A stretch of DNA of 64,000 bases, taken from positions 104,484,141 to 104,548,140 of the forward strand of contig CM043942.1 in NCBI GenBank assembly GCA_014529385.2, read 5' to 3'. Of this stretch, positions 23,406-35,030 are shown one piece after another. A program made the translations under genes and the position numbers. Under the pieces are notes generated by a model. The model had not been told where the DNA came from, searched no databases, and worked only from the letters and a program-made list of their open reading frames with translations. How positions within the stretch are numbered: the first letter of the stretch is position 1; the number at the start of each line of letters is the position of its first letter. This DNA is from Adiantum capillus-veneris (lineage: Eukaryota > Streptophyta > Polypodiopsida > Polypodiales > Pteridaceae).

Positions 23406-23947
23406 GGCACCTCTTCTTCCTTGGAAGGAACTCAAGCATTCAAGCCATTGATGAGAGGAATTCTTGAGGGAGTGAGTAGTAATGCCTAATTGTACTTAGC
23501 CCCATTAACATAAGCCCAAGCCTACACTTTCTCCTAGAGGAAAACTAGCCATTCTTGTACGCCATCCTTGGAGGATCAACTCTAATCAAAGAAGGTGTTG
23601 TACTTGGCGTATCAATCAACGTTGAATTCTCCCCTCTTCTTCTCTCTCCCATCAATAATGGTGCCGAAGGGTTTCATGTAAGATGTGTTCTACATTGATG
23701 TTTTCTTGATTTCTTGTTGTTTTCATTTTCATCTCTAATCCAACATATATATATGTATCTAATCTCATCTCCTTAACCAAACCTATCTCTCTCATTCTTA
23801 GTAATTCATCCTCTCTAGGTTCTCTTTGCTACAGGTACATCTCTCCCCGCAGTATCCTTATTGCTTACGGGCAAGAATAGGGCTTGGGAGGGAAACTTCT
23901 CATCTCTTCACTTCTCTCATATCTACATTTCTCACATACTATCCTAG

Positions 23948-24166
23948 ATGAATAACCCACATGATGATAATTTCTATCGCTTTCACTCTGTACGATCTAT
24001 TAGAATTAACGTATGGATTAGCCGTAAAATACACTTTCAACAACGTATAGTGTTTCTCTTTGGCCCAGAAAGGCTCAATGAAATACTTCTGTCACCGGAT
24101 CCCATCATACTACCTCTCATAGACTATAACTTTTCTTTTGACGTAAGCGTAGTTATCTTGCTATGA
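23948..24166 (+). CDS. Small ORF a in the 2-kb insert (unknown)
   Basis: 72 codons, no recognised family. Its core aligns with the next ORF: K.HFQQRIVFLFG.ERLNEI, P.ILPLI, S.DVSV. Its stop codon overlaps the start codon of the next ORF in ATGA at 24163-24166. That both copies keep the spaced pattern K-FQ-I-LFG-RLN-I-P-ILP-I-S-DV while the DNA has diverged argues for some coding history, but the sample is tiny. It could also be chance within a duplicated LTR segment. Confidence 0.3.
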   Translation: MNNPHDDNFYRFHSVRSIRINVWISRKIHFQQRIVFLFGPERLNEILLSPDPIILPLIDYNFSFDVSVVILL

Positions 24167-24375
24167 ACCAAGAGGATTTGTACACACAATTAATCCCAAT
24201 CACTAGACAAAATATATATATTATGGTAAGCACAAAACTACAATTCCAAAGAACAATTCGTAGCCTATTTGGGCAGCCAAGATTGAATGCCATTAACTCA
24301 TCTGTTAACCCTTTCATATTACCCATGATACGAGATGACCATAGCCTTGATGTTTTCATCTTTGTGTTATTTTGA
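24163..24375 (+). CDS. Small ORF b in the 2-kb insert (unknown, paralogue of ORF a)
   Basis: 70 codons. KLQFQRTIRSLFGQPRLN and PFILPMIRDDHSLDV match ORF a in order and spacing. It lies directly downstream in a one-base-shifted overlap. No signal peptide; hydrophobic last ten residues in both. Function unknown. Confidence 0.3.
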   Translation: MNQEDLYTQLIPITRQNIYIMVSTKLQFQRTIRSLFGQPRLNAINSSVNPFILPMIRDDHSLDVFIFVLF

Positions 24376-24962
24376 CATTTTCTTTTGTGTTCTTTCTTTG
24401 TGCGTGTGAGTGCAAGAGAGAATGGGTGGGCTTCTTTGATTATACTTCTTTCCAAACCCTAGTCTTCATGGCATCTATGGTTTAACTCCTTCATATAGTT
24501 TTTGTCGAGTTCTCTCACAAACTCTCACAGCCATAAGCCCGGTGCTTTCCTGGCAAGACCGCAAATTTCTCGACAACGCGATGAGACGTCTGACTAGACG
24601 ACGTCAGTTTAGCCGTAGCTAGATAGCATTAGTTTAGGGTTTCTCATAGCTTATGTATCATGAGACGGATTTTATACGTCTTTTTGAACCATGTATATTA
24701 TTACATTTGTCACCGCAGTTCATTTTGCCAATCAATTCTTTATGCCTATGATGTTGTACAATTGTCATTATTACATTTGCCAATCAATTCATTTTGCCTA
24801 TGATGTGTACAATTGTCAATTTTGCAAACAATGCGTCCTATGGGTGACTATTTTGGGTCTATTATCTACCCTTGCACTTTTTTTAAAAAGTGAATCAAGT
24901 ACAATATGGTTGATGGGTGGCAAGGCATTCAATGCCTTGTCACCAAAAAAAAAATTCTCTCG

Positions 24963-25153
24963 GGCGTCGCTATAACCGTCGCTATTTATGGCTCTGTAGC
25001 GTCGCTATGAGCGTCGCTATAGACTTCTGTGTAAACGTCGCTATAACCGTCGCTATGAGCGTCTCTATATAGCGACGCTCTCGTAGCGACGCTATTAGCG
25101 ACGGTTTTAGCGACGCCGGGGGTTATAAAAACCCAGTGTATTTCCGTCGCTAA
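24963..25153. promoter_or_regulatory. Right subterminal repeats of CACTA-1
   Basis: A dense array of CGTCGCTAT/ATAGCGACG units in both orientations, ending about 30 bp before the terminal inverted repeat. The same array, inverted, is at 59222-59410 in CACTA-2. Presumed accessory-protein binding region by analogy with En/Spm. Confidence 0.8.
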
Positions 25154-25186
25154 CAGCATCACAAGAGCACACAACCTCTTGTAGTG

Positions 25187-26173
25187 CCCAAGGGTGTATA
25201 GGTCATGCTCAAGACGAGCATGGTGATTGCGGTGATGGTGATGGTGTGGGTGTGTGTGTGTGCACTAGGTGCACACAGTGCATAGTGTACTCTTGGTGAT
25301 GTTGTGTGTGTCTTTAGTGTGATGGTGACCCCTCTTTATATAGGGGAGGAGGAGGGAGAAATTCTAGAATTTAGAAATGAAGAAATGATTATCTACATAG
25401 GCCATGTGACTGTGGTCCCCACTTGTGTGGCTGTGTGTATATGTGCCAGAACAGGAGTCTCATGAGAGAGAGAGACTAAGAGAGAGAGATGGGTTGATGA
25501 AAAAAAGTGAGAGGTGACATGGAGAATAAAGTAATTACAAGAGGGGAGAGAGGGGAGTGTGTTCAGAGGTGAATCTGTGTGCAGATGTGTGTGAACACAA
25601 GAAAAATCAGGTAACCACCGGGTGGGGATGGGTCTGTGGGCACCTTTTTTCAATGAAACTGAGTGTGTGTGAGTGTGTGAGAGGTTATCTGGCTACAAGA
25701 GAAGACACATGGCACCCTTTAGAGAGAGGGGGGGATATTTGGGTCATGGGATATGATAGGAGAGAGAAAAGGGGGGTGGGGTATACTGTTTTTGGAAGAT
25801 AGGAGAGGTGGCATGTGAGTTAGAATGTATTATTGGTGAGTTAGAATGTATTATTGGTGAGAGGTGGGGTAGCTTGAGGGGAGAGAGAAAGAAGACAGGA
25901 CAAGGGGAAGAGAGAGGGGTTGACCTTTTGAGTGGAGGAGAGGAAAAGGGACACACGGCGGGGCAACAGTGAAGAAAAAGGAGGCAAGGTGGGGATGGGT
26001 TGCCCCGCAGGCATGAGGTGGCTTATTATACCTTTCTCATATATTTACATAATCATTATTTTTTTCTTACTTTTCCAATGGCTTTTATCACTCCCTCCCT
26101 AAGAGGAGGTTTTCATGGGGTGGGGACGAGAGAAGAGGGGTATGTGAGCTTTGCTTGTGAAAAGCCCCCATCA
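25187..26173 (-). repeat. 5' LTR of element X, second part
   Basis: Continuation of the LTR interrupted at 15135. Removing CACTA-1 and one CCCA gives a 1,561-bp LTR, close to the 1,545 and 1,558 bp of element Y. Ends GCCCCCATCA at 26173. It contains the 'cctctttatatagggg' TATA-like stretch at about 25331. The flanking host repeat resumes at 26174. Confidence 0.92.
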
Positions 26174-26233
26174 ACATGATTGTAAGCTAAGACACATTGT
26201 TTTTGAATAGTGGTGAGTAGTCTTTTGCATCTA

Positions 26234-26523
26234 GGGGTGAAAGCATGTTAACCTATCGCGCTTTTTGTGCTAGTTAGCATTTTCAAGTTAGCACATCTTC
26301 AAAAAGTTGGGCGTCCGGTAAATTTTCTACAAATAATATCAAAATTCGTCGGAGGTTGTACATTTGGATTCCTTGTTTCAAGTGCTTTCTATTGATATAT
26401 CATATGTCATAGATCTTGGAGATGTAGATCAAGTTATTGTACTAGTTAGCATATGTCAAAATTGTGCTAGTTAGCATTGTCCGGGACATGAAAAAGCATG
26501 ACAGGTTAACATGCTTTCACCCC
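26234..26523. mobile_element. 290-bp MITE with TA target duplication
   Basis: Terminal inverted repeats of about 21 bp begin GGGGTGAAAGCATGTTAACC and are matched by the inverse at 26503-26523. TA flanks both sides (26232-26233, 26524-26525). The inside is non-coding and holds three copies of a 'gt(g/a)ctagttagcat' motif. It interrupts the host repeat described at 1-406, whose landmarks continue on either side. TA duplication and size suggest a Tc1/mariner-related MITE. Confidence 0.85.
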
Positions 26524-26525
26524 TA

Positions 26526-28248
<1,723 letters not shown>

Positions 28249-30134
28249 TCACTCAACCACAATTACATCATCCACACTTAGTGGAGAAGAGTCACATTTG
28301 GAAATTCTAACTTTGTTTGTGGCCAAAAGGTACACTACAAATGATGAGCGCATTCCATCCACACTTTGCTCTTGACGATCTCCTGTGAAATCCGTACTAC
28401 GCTTTGCTAGATTGAAACTAGCCTTTAGCGTAATATACAATGCATCAACTGTTGGAACCTCTAAAAACTTGATTAAAATCGTCTCTTGGTCGTCTTTATC
28501 AAAGTTCATATCCTAAATAAAAGTTCAATTGTAAAAAGTTACTACTTAATTGAAAAAGCTTAATCCATGCCAAAAGATGAGTACAACTAAAGTCAATCTC
28601 CTTACATATTCATGAGACCCATTTGAGAGTTCATTGAAGGCCTTTGTGTTTTGAAGAGTAACACTCTCATTAAGAACATTCTTTAGTACACTCTGTATGC
28701 ATAGAAAATTGAAATCATAAAAGTTTAGTTAGAGCTCTAGACTATGAAATTTTGGGCAATAGATAACAACTACCTTTTTCTTGGTGCAATCTTTTTTTGC
28801 CTTTTTAGTTTGCATCATATCCATCATCTTTTGATTCCACTGCATCAAAAAAGTTAAGTTAAAGCTCAAAGCATACAAGGATATGAAGCATATAAAAGTT
28901 AAAAGATGTGAGTAAACCTTAGGTGCACGCTTGCTCTTTCTAGAGCTCACATCCACTTGATTTTCCTCATGAGAGCTCTCAAAATCCATTTGTTCTTTAA
29001 TGAGATTAACCTTTGCATGTTCTCATAATAAAACACATTAAATTCATTTCTAGTTTAATTATTGTAAAGGACAATAACATAGACATACCTTTGTGACATC
29101 TTCAATAAGATCCAAGAAAGAACCATTTGAAGCTAAAGCCTCATCCTCTTCTTCTACGTCCTAATAGTAAATAACTAGATTAAAGAAAGTGTACAAAATA
29201 ATTCGACATAGTATAAGTTGACAAAACATACATCTAGAAGGAGTTCAACTTGCACGCCAGTGAAAATTTCCTCTGAATAATTCTGGTCTTTCTCAAAGTC
29301 AATATGAGGATGATACACTTCCTCATTGATAGGTTGTAAATGATTTTCCTCAATCTACAATTCATGTATAACATTTCTAAATAACTTTAATTAAAAATAA
29401 ACAAAAAAAATAAAGAATGTAGAAACTCCCACAAGCTGTTTTTCTTTGTCTTCCACCTTTGCATTCACTAAGTCGGTTCCCTACATTGCACAACTTCACA
29501 TAATCAATCTTATTATGATAGCTAAAAAAAATGAAAAAATAATGATAATGTGGCTTACAGATATTAAATTTGTGGTATTGACCAGCTTTGATTTTTTCTT
29601 TTCATTCTTTCGCTTTGCTTACATGTGACGCAAGCAAAATGTGTAGATGTCCTCCACTTTCCAATGGTACTCTGCACCACGGAACGTCACCTCCTCAATT
29701 TCATCATGGTGCTCTTGAATGAAGCTCACAAGTTCATCCTTCCCCTCTAGATTGTGCCGTAGGTCACAAAGCTTGGAATCAAATGCTTTCATCCAACCTC
29801 TAACAGTTCTCAGATTGGAGCAATGGACTGCATGTACACTGTCAGCGTAATATTTTGCAAGGAACTCCTTTCCATACAAGAGTGCTGGATCTCTGTCACT
29901 TTTCTTGAGTAGGAAGTGAAAGAGTTGCTCATATGTCGGAACTGGTTTTTCAACTGTGTCTTCCTTTGCAACTTGTATAGCCTTGCTATGCCGTTGAGAC
30001 AATATTCCAACTACCTTACTATTCTTATGATCAACCTTAGAGGACTCTCCACCACTTGATTCTAACTCTTTTACCCTTTTCTCTAGCATTGCTATTGTCT
30101 CTTTGAGAGACATTGTTTCAGATGGAGAAGCCAT
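28249..30134 (-). CDS. Multi-exon gene of unknown function, apparently intact
   Basis: Minus strand. First coding block 30134 to about 29623 (MASPSETMSLKETIAMLEKRVKELE, a short coiled coil, then a globular region with VPTYEQLFHFLLKK and VRGWMKAFDSKL). Then come GT-AG-bounded open blocks near 29480-29430, 29357-29233, 29160-29092, 29017-28919, 28838-28774, 28693-28607 and 28513-28249. These are acidic or Lys-rich (SRKSKRAPK, MMQTKKAKKDCTKKK) and end SVDDVIVVE. I could not settle the junction between the first two blocks. Intron-rich structure with open exons beside a decayed transposase suggests either the accessory gene of that transposon or a captured host gene. No known domain recognised. 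Confidence 0.55.
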
Positions 30135-30463
30135 GTAATAGCTACAATGTCACAAGTTATACCTTAAATCATATAAAGTGTAAACAAAACTTAAAAACCA
30201 CAACAAAATATTATTTCCAATCAATTAAAGTATTTTAATGTTTGATACATCAAAGGCTAAGCACTTGTGCATCTCCAAACTACTTGCAAATTTAATTGTG
30301 CACCACTTCTTGAAGACATGCACCTCCTACTAACTACAATAAAGTCATGTATCACTACTTTGCATGAGTTCCAATCGCTCTCTTCGTACTGCTAGCTTTG
30401 TATCCTCCATGTACAATGATCAAAACTATAATGTACTAGCCAAGCTAATTTGCATTTTTTGCC

Positions 30464-33400
30464 CTAGTGGTCAATCTCTCTAACAAGATCATCTTCACCA
30501 TCACTTTTGGTTGCTAGAACGATATCACCAACCTCTAACCAAGGGGGTGCATGTCCGACCTCTCCGAGAGTTGTAAGCCGCTTTGTTTGAATCAAATCCT
30601 TCACCTCATATGCTACTAGCCTGTTACCTGTCAACGGAAGAGGTATGAACTTATGCATCAAAGATGAGATTGGTCTTACACAATCCCAAGTGTACGGCAT
30701 AGTTTGTTGTTGTACAATGCTCATTCCAGTTGCATGATGAACTATTAGTTCGTCAACCCCATTGTGTGAGGATATGCATTGTCTATAATACTCTGCCCCA
30801 AAATACAAATAATATTGACCATTGTGCTCGATAGAGAACAATGTTTTTATTTTGGCCTTCCAATGCCCTACAGGAAGAGCATCAGTATCACCATCGTCCC
30901 GCTTTACAGTCACATGATCACCAACTTTAAAAGCCTCACCCTGGTAAAGTATCTTTTGGTAGGTTGTGACAAGAGTATTTTCACCTTCACTAACTGTCAT
31001 CACCCAGAGTTGATGAAAGTACCTTTTCTCCTCATCTGAAAGGCATCTCTTTGTGCGTTTCTTCTTGGTTATACCGATCCCTTTTGCTCTAATCATGTTG
31101 AGGTAGTAAGCCGGTTCATAATCTGCCAAAATCTTATGCCATAGCTCCCTGGCTCTTGTTAGAGATGAGAGTTCCAAGAGCCCTTTTTCATGGAAGATAG
31201 AGCATTGTGGACTCATAGGATGCAGTAGAGTGAAATCATCTAGGAGTATCAACCTTTGGTGTAAGAATGACAAATTCCTCTCGTGCAGCAGGAATCCATC
31301 CTTCTCCTCTTGAAGCATGCGAGTAACCCATGTAAACAAAACGCGCTTGTAAAAGTGGACATAAGTTATCTCATTATTTTTTTTATTGTCTTGACTCCCA
31401 TGTATATGGAGACCATCCTTTCAAAAATGTAACACCAATATACATCATGAGATCCATGCCTGATAATGTCATCAAGCAATTCCCCATTCCGAGCAACATG
31501 CTCCAATGGTGAAGAGTTTGGACCAAAGAATTCCTCGCTCCTTACTCGCCAAGATGAGAACAATGATCGCATTATCTTGATACTCTCCTTTGTCCAACCC
31601 TTCTCACGACTAAAATTGTAAAATGTGTGGGCAATGTCTATTAGGAGAAGACCAAGCTCATACATGGGTCTTGATACCTCGTTGATGACACTCAATACAT
31701 ATGGCGGACACCACTGAACAAATTTTTGATTTTCCTCTGCCTTAAAACCTTCAAAGTACTTGCTAGGAGTGTGTGGCCACCTGCCATTGCGAATTGATGG
31801 TGGTGCAAGCTTGTATACAAGCTTGAAACATTCATCCACCTTTCTTTTTGATTCATTTTGCAATCCTCACATGACAGTTGATGTATATTTACTGAACAAA
31901 TTCAATGGAAGAACATGCATTGTATCATACACCAAGTCACGTGACAAGTCAAAGCCATATAAGTCAAAGAACTTCCATAACACTGACTCTCCAGATAGTC
32001 CTGCATGTGCAAGATTAGTCTCTCTTTGAGTTTGAGAGGTTGCTCTTGTGGCTTGAGTTACTGCATTGGACATTTCCAAAATGGAGCGTTTTGTTGGTGG
32101 ATATCTTTCTTGTCGTCTATTTTCATCATAAACATATCGCCCTCTATACATTGGATTACTAGCATCAAGAGTTGCTTTGGGCTTGTCTCTTCAACAACCC
32201 TCCTTGACACCGTCCTTGAAGAGTCCTATTTTGCACTGGGAAGGATGGTCTCCACTGACCATCATAAGCATCCCACGTAATATGCATGTCTGTTGCCGTT
32301 CAGTTCCCATGCCAAATATTTTGTTGACATCATAGTTGTAGTGTACTTTTATTCCGGACATGAACAAGTCTTGCAATTCCTCCATAAGAGGACGTAGAAA
32401 AGCACCAAATAGACCACTATTGTTTCGGGCTACTTTCTTGGAGCTAAATGGGAGGAACAGTACTGGGAGTACACTAACATTGGAAGACTTGCCCATGTTC
32501 AAAAATTTTATCTCTACAACCCCACTGTCTTTCTGTGTGGTGCGAGAGGATTGGAACCCATCCCAATGCAGTAGAAGTGCCAGGTTACGGGGATCTCCCT
32601 GGAAAATTATTATGCCATATGAAAATATTCAACAAATAAATAAAAATAGCATGCCAATATTTCTAGGGCCATACCTCAATCAATCTCCTATTAGAGACTA
32701 CACGTCGTCGGCAATCTCTACACACGAAAATATATTCTTGAGTCTGCTCATTCCACCCTCGTTGAATCTCTTGCGGACGGGATGATGGAGGAAACGTTGT
32801 GTACACCTTTTTACACCCTGGGGTTGTACAGATAACTGGAAGCTCAAATGTGGCATGTGGGTCCCAAAAGTTCTGGACTATACGACATTTTGCACCATCC
32901 TAGAAATCATGGATAAACTCCGGTTGTAGTTCAGGTGGCTTTCCCAACCACTTGTCTTGGTTTCTCCACATGGAGAGCATGCCATGACACAAAGACATGC
33001 TCTTCAACATAAGCTCAATATGTCTTCCAATTGGGAGATAATCAAAGGCTAGTGTCTCCTTGCGAGGCTTTTGACAACTTGGGCACCTTTCACAACATGC
33101 CAAGCAATCACGCTTCGCTTTCCTTTTTCTACTATTAGTGATGCATGCACAAATTTCCACACTACATCCTTCATAATTGTCCTCCTTGCTTGGGCGTAGG
33201 AGCTCTGGCTCATTGCGATTCCCTTCTTCACCCATGCAGACTCTATATCAAAGAGGTTGTAACATACCAAGCCCTTGAAATAGCGATTGCAATTTCTCCC
33301 AGCAAGCAGGCACCCTATAGTTATCAGACAAAAAACCATCCCAATCATGTTCAAGTCGACCCAAGATTTTGCTTAGGCTTGGATCCTCCCTAGTGGAGTC

Positions 33401-33892
33401 ATGCTTGCCTATTTTTGCCCCACCCATGTCACCGAATAGTAGACGAAGCATTCCGTCTTGACCACTAATGGGAACCTGATATTCATCCCATAATGTCTGG
33501 AATTGAATGATCTTTGATAAAGTTGCAATTGCAAGTGGTGCATGATCCGGACAAGAAGGTTGTTGGCAGTCTTCACCTGCTCCAGTTGTACTTGTCAATC
33601 TCACCTCTATGCCCTCTTCAAATCCCTCTTCCACATTCAAAGAAGCATTTGATGGTTCCACGTTTGGTATATTGTCGTCAAAGTGTCTTACGTCCACATC
33701 ATCTCGATTTACAAACCCAAGCTCACTTGCTAGACTGCCTGTAACACTCCTTAGTTGTGCATGCCTGAAAAATGTCGTTTTCCCAACATATTTTCCACCC
33801 TGGCAAAATGCATAACATGTACACCACATTCTTCGTGTGGTGTCATTGTCGGATGCACTCTGGAGTGGTGGTGTACTATCAAGCTCATTCAC
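30464..33892 (-). pseudogene. Divergent TNP2/CACTA-superfamily transposase with BAH-like C-terminus
   Basis: Minus strand, in several frames. 33892-33248: N-terminal MWCTCYAFCQGGKYVGKTTFFRHA, resembling the Cys/His start of TNP2. 33235-32600: CCERCPSCQK and a HDF-stop-DGAKC...FWDP segment where a Trp codon seems to have become TAG. 32600-32191: LLHWDGFQ (possible first Asp), FGAFLRPLMEELQDL, RGMLMM...DHPSQCKIG. 32151-31867: YDTMHVLPLNLF (second conserved Asp-x-Met-His). 31863-31366: WCPPYVLSVINEVSRPM. 31339-30464: YQGEAFKVGDHVTVKR ... YYLYFGAEYYRQ ... ELIVHHATGMSI, resembling a BAH domain. Several stops and frameshifts. Overall assignment is by motif order, not by strong identity. Confidence 0.55.
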
Positions 33893-34155
33893 ATTAGGTG
33901 ATTGACCCTGAAGGGCTCCAAAATTTCTATCGTAATGGACATCTGGGTGAACTTTATGGAGTGCCTCCTATTTTCTATGGTGAAAAAATGTGCTTGTGCT
34001 CAGTATTTGATACCCTTCCAGTGTAAATGCACATTTATACGTGCATGCACACTTGAAATTCTTGGAGGTGGAAGCCATGTATGCATGTATCACCTAAATG
34101 TCATGAGCCATGGTTACACGGACTATAGTGACCCAAAAAAACACATTTGCACATG

Positions 34156-34925
34156 ATGCTGGTGGCAAAGGTTGTAGTACAATGTGCCCTTAAGTCACAG
34201 ATACAAATTAGACATTTACGAGAATGAGCACCGTGCATTCAAAAACTATTTTATTAATAACATGTGTGTGTCAATATGCGAATGAGCTTTCATTTCCAAT
34301 ATGCGTGTATGTCTGCCAGAGTAATAATTTGCAAGAAAATTAGAGCAATGGACTGCATGTACATGATGCTAGTGTCAAAGGTCGTAGTACCAAGTACTAT
34401 AAGTTGCAGATACAAATCATATATAACTTTGCAGCATTGTGCAACTTCAATAGTTGGAGAGTCACGTACAATAAAAGACTGATGTGAACACACTTGTTGG
34501 ATCTTTTAACATAGATGATGAATACATTCACGCAAGACACAATTTCTTGCTCAGAATAAGGCTTTTAATCACAGCAAGCCTATCACTTAAAATCCTTGGA
34601 GATAAACAATTTTCACCATGGAAAACTACTTTGTAATAATCAAGTGGATTTAAGGTTTCTTTCAAAAGCACTAAAGCCATATTCTCGGGCCACCACCTAG
34701 TGTCATCTATAACTATTCTTGAAATGCGTATCTGTGGCCTTTCTCTCCCAAACACATAAAAGTGTTTCTCTCGCCAAACGATCATTCCTTCAAAATGACA
34801 GGCTAACTCAGCAACCAGTTCTTCTACTACTTCCTGTCGAGCCATAACCTACATATGCATGTTTGCAAGAATGAGCACCGTGCATTCAAAACTATTTTAT
34901 TAATAAAATGTTGTCAAAATGCATG
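34156..34925. repeat. Short dispersed duplicate blocks
   Basis: A block 'gaatgagcaccgtgcattc' plus 'aaa.ctattttattaata' occurs at about 34223-34259 and 34869-34905. A second block, 'acatgatgctggtggcaaagg' in one form, then 'gtagtac' and 'cagatacaaat', occurs at about 34150-34208 and 34360-34410. Partial tandem duplication of non-coding sequence. Confidence 0.55.
34528..34845 (-). CDS. 105-codon ORF of unknown function
   Basis: Open from MARQEVVEELVAELACHFEGM to CLA. It looks like ordinary soluble protein (mixed charge, aromatic residues, no repeats) rather than microsatellite noise. It lies upstream of, and on the same strand as, the divergent transposase. It may be a first exon or an accessory frame of that unit. 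No family recognised. Confidence 0.3.
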   Translation of the reverse strand: MARQEVVEELVAELACHFEGMIVWREKHFYVFGRERPQIRISRIVIDDTRWWPENMALVLLKETLNPLDYYKVVFHGENCLSPRILSDRLAVIKSLILSKKLCLA

Positions 34926-35030
34926 ATGTCTATGCCCCATGTATTTGTTTTGCGTTTAGGGTTTTATACATGCGTACACATACTTCATGATTCACAACAA
35001 CCTAGCACCAAAGATGCTTAAAATATGTTA

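Larger units (their letters stand above)
22573..24575. mobile_element. 2,003-bp LTR-like insertion in the accessory gene
   Basis: CACTA-2 has an uninterrupted last exon (59777-59821) across this site, so this is an insertion. It starts TGTCG and ends CGACA (5-bp inverted ends with the TG...CA of LTRs) and is flanked by ACGC on both sides (22569-22572, 24576-24579). A TATA-like TATAAAAG lies at 23398-23405, about 825 bp in. These traits fit a solo LTR of an LTR retrotransposon. Against a simple solo LTR is a pair of related small open frames in its right half. No gag, pol or primer site was seen. Confidence 0.75.
21281..24597 (+). pseudogene. Transposase_24-type accessory (TNPA-like) gene, copy 1
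   Basis: Exons 21281-22249, 22343-22444, and a last exon 22546-22572 that resumes at 24580-24597 after the 2,003-bp insert. The N-terminus MDDEEFLSSLSPQQRQWYMERH is followed by a Ser-rich then a Pro/Thr-rich region (repeated TPxxTP units). The conserved part has W-x-EVPSDLKNRVISILHDEF, REYCKHKRSEVQKAI and NRPDWLAKEDW, then an 'ARVEAGSSHHLGSSGSASFEADF' type segment typical of the plant Ptta/En/Spm accessory family. Stops: TGA at 21539 (probably from an Arg CGA codon), TAA at 22127 and TAA in exon 2 near 22385. CACTA-2 reads Lys and Tyr at the last two. Confidence 0.83.
15136..25186 (+). mobile_element. CACTA (En/Spm) transposon, copy 1 (10,051 bp)
   Basis: Termini are CACTACAAGAGG at 15136 and its inverse CCTCTTGTAGTG ending at 25186. 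CCCA lies directly outside both ends (15132-15135 and 25187-25190); CACTA elements usually duplicate 3 bp, so one extra base is shared by chance or by target choice. Subterminal GCGTCGCTAT-type repeats crowd both ends. Inside are a six-exon TNP2-type transposase gene (17300-21031) and a Transposase_24-type accessory gene (21281-24597), both on the plus strand. The accessory gene is itself split by a 2,003-bp insertion. Both genes contain stop codons, so this copy is not autonomous. Confidence 0.95.
407..26173 (-). mobile_element. Tat-clade Ty3/gypsy retrotransposon X (outer element, disrupted)
   Basis: Minus-strand LTR retrotransposon. Its 5' LTR is 14558-26173 (split by CACTA-1), its internal region is 10882-14557 plus 1542-3885 (split by element Y), and its 3' LTR is 407 to about 1541. 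The order gag, protease, RT, RNase H, second RNase H, integrase identifies the Tat group of non-chromovirus Ty3/gypsy elements. The RT coding sequence leaving off at 10886 resumes at 3885, which shows that both pieces are one element. Bases next to the outer LTR ends are TCAT (403-406) and ACAT (26174-26177), a probable 4-bp target duplication with one change. X has several nonsense and frameshift lesions, an altered RT active site and a deletion spanning its 3' LTR boundary. Confidence 0.88.
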
